Shown here in pieces: positions 10,901 through 25,900 of a stretch of 64,000 bases of DNA. Position 1 is the first letter of the stretch. The number at the start of each line of letters is the position of its first letter. Origin of the DNA: Prostheceraeus crozeri (Eukaryota > Platyhelminthes > Polycladida > Euryleptidae); contig CAJQUW010005328.1 of NCBI GenBank assembly GCA_907163375.1, forward strand, positions 310,001 through 374,000, given 5' to 3'. The position numbers and the translations under genes are program-made. The notes under the pieces were generated by a model that saw only the letters and a program-made list of their open reading frames with translations, was not told the DNA's origin and searched no databases.

Positions 10901-13900
10901 GCAACAGATCTCACTCGGAGACTGACTGGTCGATCGTAGACGGGTCGAGCAGAGCGCCGAATTTATCGAGAAGAGCATTGAGCTCCACAAGGCCGTAAAT
11001 TTTGCGGGCCTCTCGATCCCGTGGAACTGTCGCAGGATCGAAGACTTTGAAACCATGAAGAACTTCAGGTTCAGGAAATCGAGAATCGATTTCTTTGCAG
11101 GTTTCGCGGACGTATTTCTTCGCAAGCGATGAGGCTTGACTCTTCATTTTTTCAGTGAGATCGTCAAACTCTGCTGCAAACTTCGGCCAGTCGGACTGCA
11201 GATCGGACAGCGCGACTTCATCATCGGCTGCAACGAGAAGCCGCGATTTGCACAGTTCGTTCGACGGCTTGATCTGAGCGAAATTGAGATCGCCCGTCTG
11301 AAACAGCCTAGAAAGCGCGCTGAGATGTGGTAAAGTCGCATTTAGCACGTAAATGTTGCAGATAAATTGAAATTTTCGAGTGGTAGAAAGCAGACCCACA
11401 GCATTCACGTCGTTTCGCTCGTCAGCAAAGAATTGCAGAGCATCTCAAACAGCTCGAGAAAACCTTCCTCAACTGGCAAGCTTTTTTGCACTTGATTCTC
11501 TTATTGTGATCAAGCTAATCAGAATCAGTTGCTCACTTGAAGTTCGCCAATAAAAATATGACGCACCGACAGCCGAACTCAGATTTCATCAAATGCACCG
11601 TGACTTGGATGTTAAGGCAAACCCAACACGGAAACCCAACACTTAGAGCGATCGATGGATATCAATACACGCCTATCAAAGCTAGTCCAAAATTGGGTGT
11701 AATTGCTAAAATGTTGGGTGCAATTTTTACACCCAAAGTGACCTTAAAAAAACCTCGGCTAGACGAATGCTGGCGTGCGTTACTAATTTTGAATGTATAA
11801 ACTGATATGGCCTTTTCATCAATTCTACACATTTTTCCTTGCAAAACTAAGATGATACATGACTTTTACAAATTAGATCTTGACTTGCTTAAACATGTTA
11901 ACTATTAATGAAAATGTCCTCTCTTTCCAGATAGTGTCACATCGTGTATCATTATCATAATTACTTAATCTAACTTCCTCTGAATTCTCATAAGTGTAAA
12001 TACCTCCATTCGCCTTGTCACCAGTCATCTCACTCACTCACTTTCATCTGCTTTGTATTATTTGTACGTGTTTTTCAATTGAAAAAATATACGTTACTGA
12101 TGAGTCAAGTCCCTATAGATCAGAAGTATGCTGATGCTTGAAGATGATGTGGCTATGATATATGAGTACACACCGAAATTAATCGCTAGATTTAGATTTT
12201 AATCATAACTATCCACATACTTGACTCTTCCCAAGTCATGCTTAGAAGCATGACTATCCTTTCAACGCGTTTCAGCGTGCGTGCATGCTTGTCTGCCATG
12301 ATCATCTCATCAGCTGTTATTATAAATGACATCATGATTTCTGAATAGAGTGCATCTTATTTCATCACTGTCGAAAACATTGTTATTGGGCTTTTACTAG
12401 GTCATTGTCATTTTGAAAGCTGTTGAGAATCAGTGAAGATAACGTATGCCATGCTAATGTCTCTAGTTCTTGAAGTACCTGTCCAATAATCGGTACTGAT
12501 GGGTTATCTCCCCCACGTTTTCAAATTTGTCCAAAATCTATTAAAAAATGCATCAATCGTCACCAAATTTCAGGTTCACATAGTTGAGGATGTTTTCTAC
12601 CCACATACAGAAATTCATACTAAACGGACAATTGATTTTCTATTAGGTACGGCAACGTGAAGTGTAGCGATGTCAGCAGCTTGATCTGACTTCATCTATT
12701 TGGTGCACATTGTTACTCGTGTATGCACTGCATTTTCCTCTCTCCTTCTTCTCCCCATACACTGCTATTTAAAATCTTCCCACGACGGCTACCACAGCTT
12801 TTTCAGATTGAGCCTGTTAGTGTTGTGGCCTGGTCACATAGAAGTAGAAGTTTTAGAGTCTTCTATTTCTACGACTGTTCATTGTGACTTCATGAGCGGT
12901 TGTGAAGTGACAGTGTTGACCTTCCTCTTGCTATCTTCTCAGACGATTAGGTCACAGACGATGTAAGATCAAGCTGCAGACATCGCTACACTTCACGTTG
13001 TGGCTTCTAACTCAAGAACTGTTTGCCCGATTGGCACAAATTTTGGCATGCGGGTAGAAAATATCCTTCCCTACGTGTACGTGAGGGGAGTATAGTAAGT
13101 TTTGTGACGATTGATTCATTTTTTAGGAACTTAGACAAATTTGAAAACGTGGGGAGGGGAGAAAACCCGTAAGTACCAGATCATCTTTGTTGCTGTCCGC
13201 GGATGCTCTGTGGCGATTGATCAAATTTCACAGGTCTTATCAGGCTTTCTGTTGGGATGGTTGGGATGATATTTTTGCCCAATCCAATCCTCTCTCTTCC
13301 CCTCTCTCAGTCATATTACATGCAATGATAACTTATTTATTTTTATTATAGACAATGATGTCTTATTTCTCATGATTGAAGATTTAGATCAGGACTTTAT
13401 TGTCCAAATAAGGGATGACTCCTCGTATCCGGGATAAACTTTGCGAAATAATTTGTTTTTATTCTTTGTCGGATACAGTTTATTGAGATGTGCGACGCTT
13501 CGCCAAAATGACTTGGCCACGCACTGCGTTTTTCATTATCTATTTTGTTCTCAATAACTTCATGATTATCAATACCAAAGTAATTGTACGAAGTCTGCAG
13601 TTGATATGCAAATGAAGCTTTCCTATAGTGGCATACATAAATATTCATGCCAAGTGCATTACGTATCGGTTTGATGAATTTGATGAACCTTTATATCCAA
13701 AAGCTGAAGAATATGGGGCATTCACTGCGGATCAAAAGTAACACTGTTTTCAAAGAGTGCACTATGTTCTGATTCTGTCCCTACAGGACTGATTCAATAA
13801 AACATGTTATATTTCGCTGCTTCTAATCTCCATTTTAAAAAATGAATTTATGCAATAAAATGAGCAATCAAACAAGCAGTGAAAAATACAGAAGTACATC

Positions 13901-16900
13901 CTCGATTACCGAAACTGTCAATTACGGAAATGGAAAATTCGTAGCGGCACAAATCTACTCATGCAAGCATCCGGGCCCGCTTTGTGACCGTCAGTGCATA
14001 CAGTGCATATAGTGTTTTGACTGTCTTCGTTTTGGTTTCCGCGACTCGCTTCCATAACAAATACTGTTATGCGCCATCTTTTAAAAGACAACAGAGCAAA
14101 CGTTAGCAGGTGCATTAACTCGAGTCGTTGTTCGAGTGCAGTAATCACAGACGGGATTGTGGAACACGCTCAAGGCCCTGCACACGAAAAAAGAGAAAGA
14201 TGAATCAGAGGAAAATGATAGCATTGATTTCTCGCCTCAAATAGTTTTCGAATGCCTACTAAGTCTTCCCAATTATACTTTATGTAATTTTGACGGCCTC
14301 TGTTATTCAATGACAAAAAAGGCGGAATATCTATTGCACGGAAGTTGTCTATGCTATTTGAATTATCTCTTGCTGATTCATGTATTCCTGACTCTTGGAG
14401 ATGTGTAACAGTTACCCAGTTCATAAATCTGGTGCCAAGACTTCATATTCAAACTATCGTCCGATATCTGTTTCTAGCTGCGTGTGCAGAATCATGGATC
14501 GTTTGGCATCTTCTGACATTTTCAACTTTCTCACAAGCAGCAATATACTAAAGAAATCCCACCACGGTTTCATTAAAGGTAGCTCCACAGAAACAGCGGC
14601 CTTGGCATTTTTCAACTACGTTACCCAAAGTCTTTTGATGGTGAATTTTGACTCAGCTTTTATTGACTTTGCTCGCGCATTCGGTAAGGTCCCACATGAC
14701 ATCTTACTTCAGTGGGTCGAGGCTCATGGTATCAGAGGCAACCTTCTAAAATAGATTGCTGATTTTCTCAATGACAGGAAACAGCGTGTTATCATTCAAG
14801 GCATATACTCTTTCCCAAAAACTATCAACCGTGGTGTCATTCAGGGTTCAGTTCTTGGGCTCTCCTTTTTGTAATTTTTGTGAACGACGTTGATAACTAT
14901 ATCGAGCACTCCATCATCCTCAAATGTGCTGACAACGAAAGTTATTCATGGCATTCGATTCTGACTACGCTTGTCAAATATCAGATTCTGGTAACCTGCA
15001 AGAAGACATCTCAAATGTAGAGCGATAGTCGTCTGTGAACGCTTTGCAAATCAATATTGCTAAATATAAAACAATGAGTTTCGGTAGATTGAACGACGCT
15101 TCCAACTACATAATCAATCGTGCTAATCTTCAATCGGTAAAGGAGTTTAAAGACCTTGGCATACTCATCACTTAGCTATTCAATTTCTCCGGTAACATTT
15201 CAAGCATAATTGCTAAGGCTATTATGGTATTAGGGATGATCAAGAAGACATTTTTATCACGTGACAGTCTTCTTTTACTAGCCACCTACAAATCATATGC
15301 CCGGACAATTTTGGAATTTGGAAGTATCATTTGGTGTCTTTTTCACAAAAGCTCAATTAATCATATTGAAAATGTACAAAAGCGTTTTACTCGTCTCTTC
15401 TCAAATTTACATGGTCTGAGCTATAGACAGGGTGTCTACAAGGCCTGGATATCCTGGATAAATCCTGATTTCATCGAAATTGAAAGTTGTGAAAAACGTT
15501 CTGAGCTGAATTTTTAACGTTGATAATAATGTAAATAAAATGTGATAATGGTTTTCTGTGACTTTGTATTAGTTCGTGCTTTTCGCATTCGTTTGCTAAT
15601 GTAAACTAATGTCTGTGTGTGTTTTCTTTCTGTTTCAGGTTGCATGAGTTAATTTAAGCTTTTTTCGCCTACATGAATTTTTGAACTCGGTGGATGTCTC
15701 AGACTTCGAAAACAGATTGACGACTCCTATTTTTTAGTTGCTCTTCAATGCTTCATTGCTTCACACGGTAGGCCTGAGCAAACTTTTAGTCGAAAAAAAT
15801 TGCTCAACAAAACTATTTGCAAATTATGATTGTACTATCAGTTACAAATACTCGTACTTCTACGTAAAAACGAAAAAAATTGTCGGCATAGATATCGAGA
15901 AATTGAAAGGAACGTATTTTTTGAATTTTGAATTTTTAAATGTACGCTTAATATTAGAAATGTTGGACATAAGTAATTGCTCAACCATAGTACCTACTGA
16001 ATTTCAGTCCTTGAACCTTCCAGCCCAATGTTCAATTAAAATGTCAACTATCGTCGGCTTACTTTGGATAATAATTGGTCTATAGTCATACTGTGTTTAT
16101 ATTTAGATACTTCAATAATCCCTTGTACACAGTGCTAACCATTCAGCATTATTTTGAGTTTCTATGACAACATTACAATGTTGAAATTATGACGGTAGCC
16201 GTATATTATCAAAAACCAAAATTCTATATTCAAAAGTCAATGCATCTTTTAAATTTGAACTGGTATCAAAATATCATTGCAATTATTAAACATGTCTGTT
16301 GCAGTAATCTCTTACTGCTGTAAGCAGTTGCTGACCATACCTATCATTGACATTAGAATTAGAAACTGCGTGTCGATCCCAAGTTTTTTTGAAGTCACAA
16401 TGAACTGACTCAGAGGCTTGCTCTGAGACCTGGCCGAGACCTCTTCCATGTGCCTCGCAATAGTCTTCAACATGGTGGAATATCACATGCAACTTTGGGG
16501 TTATTCGAATGCCTATTCTTTGGACTGCCAATCTGAACTCTTGTATCTTTTCTTTATAGTCAGGCCGAAGATTATAGCCAAAACATGCATGAACCACACG
16601 TTTAAGAGCAACAAAAGTATTTATAAAACCATATTCTGAACAATTATAAGATTCGATCATCAACTTATCAATGTTTTCTAGAAGAGTTATACAGTCATTT
16701 CCCGAGAAAGTTCCTCCATGGTAACGCTCCATCCGTACATTGCAATCAATCGCCCATTTCTCTGCATTTGGAAAAATGCTTTGAAAATGCTTAAAGATTG
16801 TGGTGAATGATCCAGTTAGCAAATGGAGCTCAGGAGGAGGTATAAGGTCCAAGATGAGCTTATCATCAGAGATATGCTTGAAAACTGGAGGATGAATGAC

Positions 16901-19900
16901 GTTTCCAAACAATTTGGCCTTTTGTTTTTGAGCACCTGAGCCATGCCATGTCCAAAACAGTTCTCTGAGACTGCCAAGCGTTCTGAGATTTCCTTTTTGA
17001 CCATTTTGCATATCACTTCTCTCCACATCGCACCACGTACAAGGATGATTTGAGCTATGGCCCATAAGTCCACAAAGAATATTAGCAATTTTGAGGTCAG
17101 CTGCTACCGTGAACGGAATAGAGAGAGATTCCAAATTTAAATGGATCCACAATGCCAAAATATTCCGATAGTTTTCTGCCACATTAGGAATTATGCCGAT
17201 GATGATGAGTTTATTCACACTGGTGAATTATCATAATATCCCGGTAACATCGACGTTTACAATTCTCATCATCACTGAATGAATCCTCATCGAGGTTGAG
17301 AAGGTTAAGACAAAACTTTCAAATAGCCTTGTCCACCGTCGATTCCAATTTTTACGTTCCTGTAAGTTTTATGACGAAGTGACTCAATATTCAAAAGATT
17401 AACGTCAGTGCAGTATACTATCTCTCTTGATTCTATTTCATTACCTGTAATGACAAACCGCTCCGTCGAAACCGTAAAATAATTATCTAGTAAATGATTT
17501 TTCATACATAGTTTCTCTCTCAGACCTGACTCCACACAAGAACGGTCCTGAGCCCCAGCACGAATAAGTGTTGATAAATGGCGTGTTTGATTATTTGACA
17601 AATTTAAGTCTCTTTGAATCACAGAAAATGTCTCCAAGGAAAGTGGTCTTTTTTGAGAGGAACTTGAAAAGGAGATATCTGAATTGGTTTACCGGTCGAT
17701 GAAGATAAGGAAATGGGACTGCTGCATGGTAAGTTTTCCATCTTACGTTTCTCACGGATGACGCTTGAGCACAATTTTTCTTTTGTTGTAGGGGAACCAG
17801 CTTTTGTCAATAAGTTGTGAAGCCGTGAAGATTTTGTGCACTGGTGGGAAATACCACGACTTAATGTTGAGAAACATTTCGCACATACCTTAACTGATGT
17901 AGGTGCAGAATTTGTCGAAGAAGAAACCAAGTGTGGCCTTCCAGAAGAAACACGTTTAGGCATTGGAATAACATTTGTAGTTGAGCCAGAAGCAATATTT
18001 TTTGGTACCGAAGATGCAATGAGGCAAACTGAACATGAGCAATTTTCATCAAACGTCGATGATCGGGTCGGTAATCAAATCTTAGAATAGTCATACATTT
18101 GAATACGACGTATAAAAATTGATCTCCCATATTCACTGACAACTTTTTGACAAGTACTACACAGCGATGACGGAAGTCGAATATCTGACCGATCAAATCC
18201 AATTGCAAAGTATCTCTCTATGATGTTCCACGAAGTGTCGGATATATTTTTCATCACTTTCGTTTTCCCGAAGCATATAATACAAACTTTTTTTCTCAGA
18301 TCATCGTGAGACAATGTCATTTTTAGAGTGAATTATAACAGTCGACTGTTCGATGAGATCAGAAGTCAGTGAATCACAGTTTGTTAAGTGAATTTGTACT
18401 TTCACTTGAAGCCATAGAAGTGGATAATAGTACACTAGAATGGAAGTTTGATATCTTGCCTACGTACAATGATGGCACATGGAAAAATCTATAGTTTATA
18501 GATCAGATTCGATCTAAAACATCGTATCATAGTCAAACTATTTGCCAAGTTGGTTGTGGAAGTTGTTGACACCTAATTACTGGACTTTCATGAAAAGAAT
18601 TGCAAGTGAGATGGCGGCATTGTTTCATGTGAAATAGCTTACTATTCCATGGATTAATTTGTAGCAGTCACTGACAATAATTATCAAATTTTTCAATATT
18701 GGAATGCGAATTAAGAATTGGTTCACAAAGTCATAATTGAAAGTGGTCGGTGTGCTGTTTGTAAGAACATCTGAAGAATTCACCGATAGAAAGTCTAATT
18801 ATTGGATAATTTCTTCTTCAAGCGGCTAAGAAACCTGGCGTTTCACTGGAATAAACACATTGAAAGTTTCTTTACCGACAATCATTTTTCAGATAAATGA
18901 AATGTCGCTGGAACTTTTCAATTAATCATTGAATGACACGCGTGATATTTTGGAAGCTGATATTCGAATGCATGTAGAGATTTTGAAAGTTATTCAAATT
19001 TAGTGAACAAGGGAATCCTTTAAAGTAAAATGACTTCTCTGAGATTTCTTGGTCTCTGATTTCAAGCTGGATTTATGAATGTTCTGTAAATCGACATTAC
19101 AAGTTGCGTAGGAGTCTGATTATACTATTGATAGATTATCGGAGCGATATTTCAAAATGATGAACGTACAGAACGTTTAAAAGGATTTCCTTCTTTGTCA
19201 TCCTGTCGGCGCAGCATTTTGTAAATTCACTACTGCTTTACATGGTCTTTGGACAGGGGCCAACAATGCAGATCAAGAATTGGTCTGATAAATATAAATG
19301 CCAATCAAAAAACATGGAAGCCAGATCGCACAAGTTGCATTTTGCCCCAACCAAGTTCCCTCGGCGTGTGACATAATTTTCATGCAATTTCCATTCTAGG
19401 ACTTTCTATGGTATTGTTAATTTCTATGCTTGAAGCCGACGACGTATGTATGATAAGCAACGGTGACTCATCGTTGGCTACCAATCCCGTGACATCGGAT
19501 GAATAGGAATGTTTCACAGATATTGCCTCACACAAGTTTCAAGGACGCCTGAGATCTACATGCAGATTGCTATGAATCAACATAGTAATCGGTACAAACT
19601 TGATGCTGTCCCAATATAGTAAAATGGATGTATAACAATGTATTAAAATAATGCTGAATGGTTAGCACTGTGTACAAGGGATTATTGAAGTATCTAAATA
19701 TAAACACAGTATGACTATAAACCAATTATTATCCAAAGTAAGCCGACGATAGTTGACATTTTAATTGAACATTGGGCTGGAAGGTTCAAGGACTGAAATT
19801 CAGTAGGTACTATGGTTGAGCAATTACTTATGTCCAACATTTCTAATATTAAGCATACATTTAAAAATTCAAAATTCAAAAAATACGTTCCTTTCAATTT

Positions 19901-22900
19901 CTCGATATCTATGCCGACAATTTTTTTCGTTTTTACGTAGAAGTACGAGTATTTGTAACTGATAGTACAATCATAATTTGCAAATAGTTTTGTTGAGCAA
20001 TTTTTTTCGACTAAAAGTTTGCTCAGGCCTACCGTGTTCAATGACTATCAGTTAATGAATCTTGTTCGTCGGAGTGGTAACACGATGCAAATAAAAATGT
20101 TATTCTCCTAATTCGCATTAGACAGCTGATTGTGACTGCCGGAAGAATGAAATGACTATCAGTGAATCTTGTTCGTCGTAGTGTCGACGTTCTCACATCA
20201 TTGACCTCAACCACATTATCTTCAATGAATGCTGATGCATCTTCATCGATGCACACAAGTGACATTTTACCATTAATCCGGAAACGAGAACGGCTCCTAT
20301 CACAGCAGCTATGAAAACTGAAGCATGTCAAAGCAGAAATAATTTGTGCCTTGGATATGGTAAAGAAACACCGTTCACAACGATCATGTGATGATCAACA
20401 ATCTATATTTCAATCGATGTTCAAGAACCACCCTGTTGTTGACAACTTCTAAATGCCAAAAATAAGTTGTGGTTTTCGGATTAATTCTGCACATTTTCAG
20501 AAAGAGATGCTAGCCAGAGTACCAAGGAGTTTAATATATCTGTCGATGAGACATTAGACAAAATTGTTCAAAGGGGACATCAAGATCTGTGGATTAGATA
20601 TTTCAACGAACAGTGGTGTTGTAGTTAGTGAGCATGCAACGTCAGCATTTCTCACTCACTCGAAAGCTGAAAACATATTTGAAAGTGTCAATAAAGCATT
20701 GGATAAAATTGGTGGCTCATTTGTTGATGTCTTCAATAGATTGTTGCAAATCAGCATGGCAGTCAATCATTTCAACGAAGATTTTCTGAAAAATTTCAGC
20801 AGTGTGGAAAGGAATTGCTCCAAACAGGTGCATGCTCGTTACATGTCATGCGTGAGTGTAGCATTGCAGTATGGATTGAAAAAAGTACTTGGGATTTGTC
20901 AACTTTACTGCAAAGCATGTACTACCTTTTCAAAGATTCTCCTGCACGCAGGGCTGATTATTGGCCACACATATTACAGGTTGAGCTACATTTCCTAAGT
21001 CTTTTTTGCAAATGCGGTTGGGTAGAAAACAATGATATATGTAGCGGAGCAATAGAGATTCTGCCAAACATTGAGAAATATTGCGTCGATATGAAACCTC
21101 AACCCCATGTAGCATCATTCTCAGTAGTCGTTGACACGTTGTTTTTCAGCTCCCTAGCGTCTCAGTTTGAGCCATTTCTACGGGGGTTTCAACACGACAA
21201 GCCTATGATTCCATTTTTACACGGTTTTCTCATGGGGCTTGCCACAGATAATGTACATTGAAAAGATTCGTTAAGACATTGGTTATGCCGGAGGTGGGGA
21301 CAGGCGCTTCCAAAATTCTGATACGTGATCTGAAGAACGATGCAAATCTGTAGGAAATATCGCAAGTGGATCTGGAATTCGGAGCCAAACGCAGCATCCC
21401 AAAGAATTCTCATCCACGCAGAATGATGGAGTTCGGTCAAGCCACTCGCTATTGCCTTATTGCGATAGTGGATAAAATACTTGAGAGGAGTGTGCTGAAA
21501 CACGATCTTGTTAAATGCGCTGCATCACTCTCTCCGCGTGTCATTTCGACCAAGTCTTTAACGATTTCCGAAAAGCGTTTTGACATTTTATTGAACAGAA
21601 TGATCGATTCCAACTGCATGTCTGTATCTTAGGCTGATTCGGCGAAGCAGGAATATTCCAACTTAATATAATCTCATCTAACGAAATATGAACTTCAGGT
21701 AAATTTCGTTGGCATTGCATGTATCAATACCAAAATTTAACTGCGTGATGTTAATTTGACATCGACAAACATCGATTGGACGACTTCTACTGCAGTCTTC
21801 TATGAAGCAAAGAAAGTTTTCAACACCTGTGGGCAGTAGTGAGGAAGATATTGGTCTTATTCCATGGTGAAGCGGCAGTAGAATGTGGTTTGAGCATAAA
21901 CAAGGATATGCTAAAAGAGACGCGTGGCGCAACGTGTGGTCCATAACGCCACTCAGTATTATGGAGGGGTTCTATAGGTTCTGCCTCATTGATCGTATCG
22001 GTTAAGTGTTCATCCTAGTGCACGTGTCATGGCACTCAAACTAAAAAGAAGATCAGCAAGCTAAGAAAGGCAAACGTGTTGCTGACCGGGATTGTGAATA
22101 TAATAAGATTGAAACTCAAAATTCGATCAAAAAAGAGATACGATGTGAACTTGACGATCAAGGTAGGGTGCTAAAAAATTGAAGACTAGCTTGTGACCAC
22201 TTGAAAACCTGATAAAAGCGTGATTCGCTTTATAACTGTGTTTGAAAAATATAGCATCGTTATTTTTAAGCCTTAGTGAGACAAAACGATTTTACGGCTA
22301 TGATTAATGCTTTGGCATTAGGCCTTGCTTGGTATTAGACACAAAAGAAACAGCAAGATAAATACGAAATACATGTACTAGTAGGTATCGGTACTGTTAA
22401 AATGGCGATAACACGAGATGGTCATTTTATGACTATCATAAAAATTTTGATAATCTCCTTGATTTTTGCAATGACATCTCCTGGATTTGAAAATTCCTGA
22501 TGTAGTAGACACTCTGTATAGAAGTCGACTGCTGAATCTGGGTCTCCTCTCTTTGTCCGCACGGAGAATTCGGTACAAGTTAATATTCTTATTTAAATTA
22601 TTGAACAATATGACATGTCTCCACCTATCTGGTTTTTCTAATTTTTCCCGAAGGACTGGTCGTGGAAACCCAATTCGAATCCCTACCCCAATCTCCCGCC
22701 ACAATTATCGTGTAAATTCTTTTACTGTTGATGTAATCAATAACAGGAATGGTAGCTCTTCCGTCACTTGCACATTTCAGTTTAAAACATACTTTTCTAT
22801 GTATCTCGTTAACCCTTAAATGGCTTTCATTTGCTGACATTTTCTGTATCATTCTCTTGTAATAACTCTGTGATTTCCAGCAAATATATTATTATTTATG

Positions 22901-25900
22901 ATTATGAAGTGAGTGAAGAAGTCGCATTCAGAGGCCATGAAATTCGTTCAAGGAAACAATCCATCGATCGGTTTCGGGAACAATCGAATTCGACTGTAGA
23001 AAGGATGCCGTTGCTCAATCATCTCCTGGAGGATGCACCTGGGAGACGCACTTCTATCCTGAACTAATCAGTTGCCATTTTATCGATCTTTTGTTAAAAT
23101 GCCAGTTTCTGTGCTTCATGGGTTGAATTTTTATATCAACCCTTTTGTGCTCTGCTATTTCATGTTCACAAATTGAATCTGTCAAGTTCGGCTGCGCTGA
23201 AATATTTTCACATCAACATTTTACGATTTTTGTCAATTTTAAATTTCGGTAATATATGCATTTCGATTAAATGGAATTGCACGCATCCATTATCCAATCA
23301 TATAAACTTACACTGATTATCATTTCCTTGTAGTGACTGATATCATTGCTACACGAGTATTGCTATGTTATTCACTATGCATTGTACAATGTTCATAGTT
23401 AGTTGTTGAACATAGACTTCTGTTCATGCACCTGTGCATTTGAAAGTTAAATGGTAAATACAATTATGTAGAACATGCAGCTTTGGCAGTCAAGAGATTT
23501 GTATTTACCATTTGACTTTCAAATGCACAGACGTCTATGATCAACAGCTGCATATTAAAGAACATAGCAATACTCGTGTACCAATAATATCGGTCACTAC
23601 ATCCTTTTCATGTTTCCTGCGAAATTACCCAAAAATTAAATCTCGATAATCGGAAATCCCGCATTATCCGAAAACTGAAAGAAAAAATGAGTTAAGGATT
23701 TTCCGATACTTAAAGATGCACTGTAATGGCCTGCATCATCCAAACATCCTTGTTGAAAGAAATCCTGATGAGTTAACAATGAAACTCACATTCATTTAAA
23801 CATAAAGCATTTGCAATCAAGGAATTTGCAGTTGCAGCGAGGGGTTAACATTTGCAGTTATTGAGAATATTATTTAGACAATCAGTTGGCGACTGGTACT
23901 AGCCTGCAGTCATCGATGCAGCTTAGTCTATGTCTGCGGGAAGTGTCTATAACCACATTGGCAAACAGGAAAGATCGTCAATGATCACAGATCGTTCACA
24001 CACATAGTCACAAAAGACATTCGGTATTTAAAAATTGACTAAGTCACTATTCTGAGCTTCTTTTTTGTTGTCGAACAACTTGTCAACTTCACGAGCGAGT
24101 TGCATGGATATCTGCAAGCTTGAATCGATTACATTTCAATGCTTCAAATCAGGTGGCCTTAGAAACTGTCTATTGATATCATCATGGTTGCTTCTAGTGT
24201 CATAATCTTCTCATACAGCATCAATTAGTTTTTATGACACATGTCACAATGATGCATCGTGCTATCACACGTAAATGTTGGCATAATTTTCATCCGCAAT
24301 AATCTGACTTGTACATCCGCTTTTGTATCACATATTGTTCTTTTCCGGTACATTGTCAAATGCTTTGAAAATTGATTGATTGTGCATCGGTGATATATCG
24401 GAAAAACTATCGCTTCTTCGATGCTGTGCTATATTGGCATTTGCCGAATTTTCCACAGACAGAACGTCAGTCATCTTTCAGGGCAAGTGACACATTGAGA
24501 TCGCAATGTCCAGACGGTATGGATGTAGCACTGAGAAATGGAGACACACAGCCATAGCACAAAAAGGACAAAGCAAAAGTAACTAACTACAAGCGCTAAA
24601 CAGAAGTATGCAAACACATGACGCTAAAAAACAAATTTGAAGTAGAATTAAAATCAAGAAGATGAAACCTAATATCGAAACAAAAAAAATTGCTTTATAT
24701 TTACATTATGTTTTATATTGATTGCCAAATGCATTGTAGCCAAATGACTCGGAGGTGGTCGATAAGCGACCCTGTTGACGCCAAATTCTGTTTCAGCATT
24801 GTTGTGATTAAGGCTGCTCTTATGTGGCACTTCCTCTCCCCTCCCACCCAAGATTTAATTTTTGTCCAAAACCTAACATTGCCGCTTGGATTGGGGCATT
24901 GAAAATAAAAGAAATCCTAATCGACTTCATTAACTGAAAAGCGTACTTTTATTTTCTTTTTTAAAGGTTACTCAACATTTTTTCATCAGTCAAATGCCTG
25001 TCGTCAATCTTTCGAAAATTTGTTAATTGAACGACGTTCGACGTTTTACAACAAACAAAATTAAGTCGGAAAGTGCAATAAATGAAGTCTACAAAGCTCG
25101 ATGCCTTTTAAGTTTGGGAATTGATTTCAACCGAATTAACCAAAATTAACTGAATTTTGTCAAATAAATAATCTGATGACATTGTTGCATCTCATACTTA
25201 AGGCATGGCAATGTTTGAGATATTGTGACGGACATGCATTCGATAAATTTGGTAAACAGCCGCTACAGCAGCTGTCGAGGTCATGTCATCGGATCTGGCT
25301 CAGAAGTGCATCGCATTCTCCGGTCACACCTATCACCTAGCTGCTCGCGAGTATTTCAATTTCACGTTTTACCGTTTAAAGATGAGTGAGCTATTGTTCG
25401 ACTCACCATTTACAAAGATCAATGAAAATACATCGATTAATATAACCACATAACTTCCTCAGCAACCAATTAACAGTCAAGTCCGGCGTCCCTTCACGGG
25501 TCAGAACTTGGAGATGAGATGGTAAGCTGTTTGATAATTCAAAATGTGATTTGATTGTGTGATAAAATGCCATTTCCGATTGCTTCTAGTGAATGTTAAA
25601 AGTCATGACCGTTCCCACAGAATCCCACAGACACGCTATGAGAGCTGTGGGGATGACCTCAACACCCATAACCACCTTAGACCCATGGGTGTGCCCACAG
25701 AATCTCCATACCCACGGCAACCATGCCTTTTCATTATTGAATGATTGATATGCGACGAATGTTTTGATTGAGATGTTGCAGGTATCTGAGGAGTAAAAGT
25801 CAGTGTTTTAGTTGATCCTGGGTGATCTTTATATTTCTTTGTTGATCTTGGTCATGGCCGTATCTTAGTCCAATCCATCCAAGATATTAGATTTCACGTA

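Larger units (their letters stand above)
15428..22516 (+). mobile_element. hAT-like element (6-bp target duplication) that split the LINE
   Basis: The ends are CAGGGTGTCTAC (left) and, on the minus strand, CAGAGTGTCTAC (right). Both are flanked directly by TATAGA (15422-15427 and 22517-22522). hAT families with 5- or 6-bp duplications are known besides the usual 8 bp. Without the 4.27-kb element nested inside it, the copy is about 2.8 kb, normal for hAT. It carries a decayed transposase at about 20340-21960. A partial duplication (ATGACTATCAG...GAATCTTGTTCGTCG at about 20041 and 20153) lies next to the inner insertion. Confidence 0.75.

Noticed and set aside
15738-16085. 115-codon frame, with an almost identical inverted twin at 19715-20041, as a gene pair
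   Set aside because: Both lie inside the 392-bp TIRs; identity reflects the TIRs, not protein selection.
20038-20331. 97-codon minus-strand frame next to the 4.27-kb element
   Set aside because: It spans a local duplication and the opposite strand of the hAT-like remnant; no motif.
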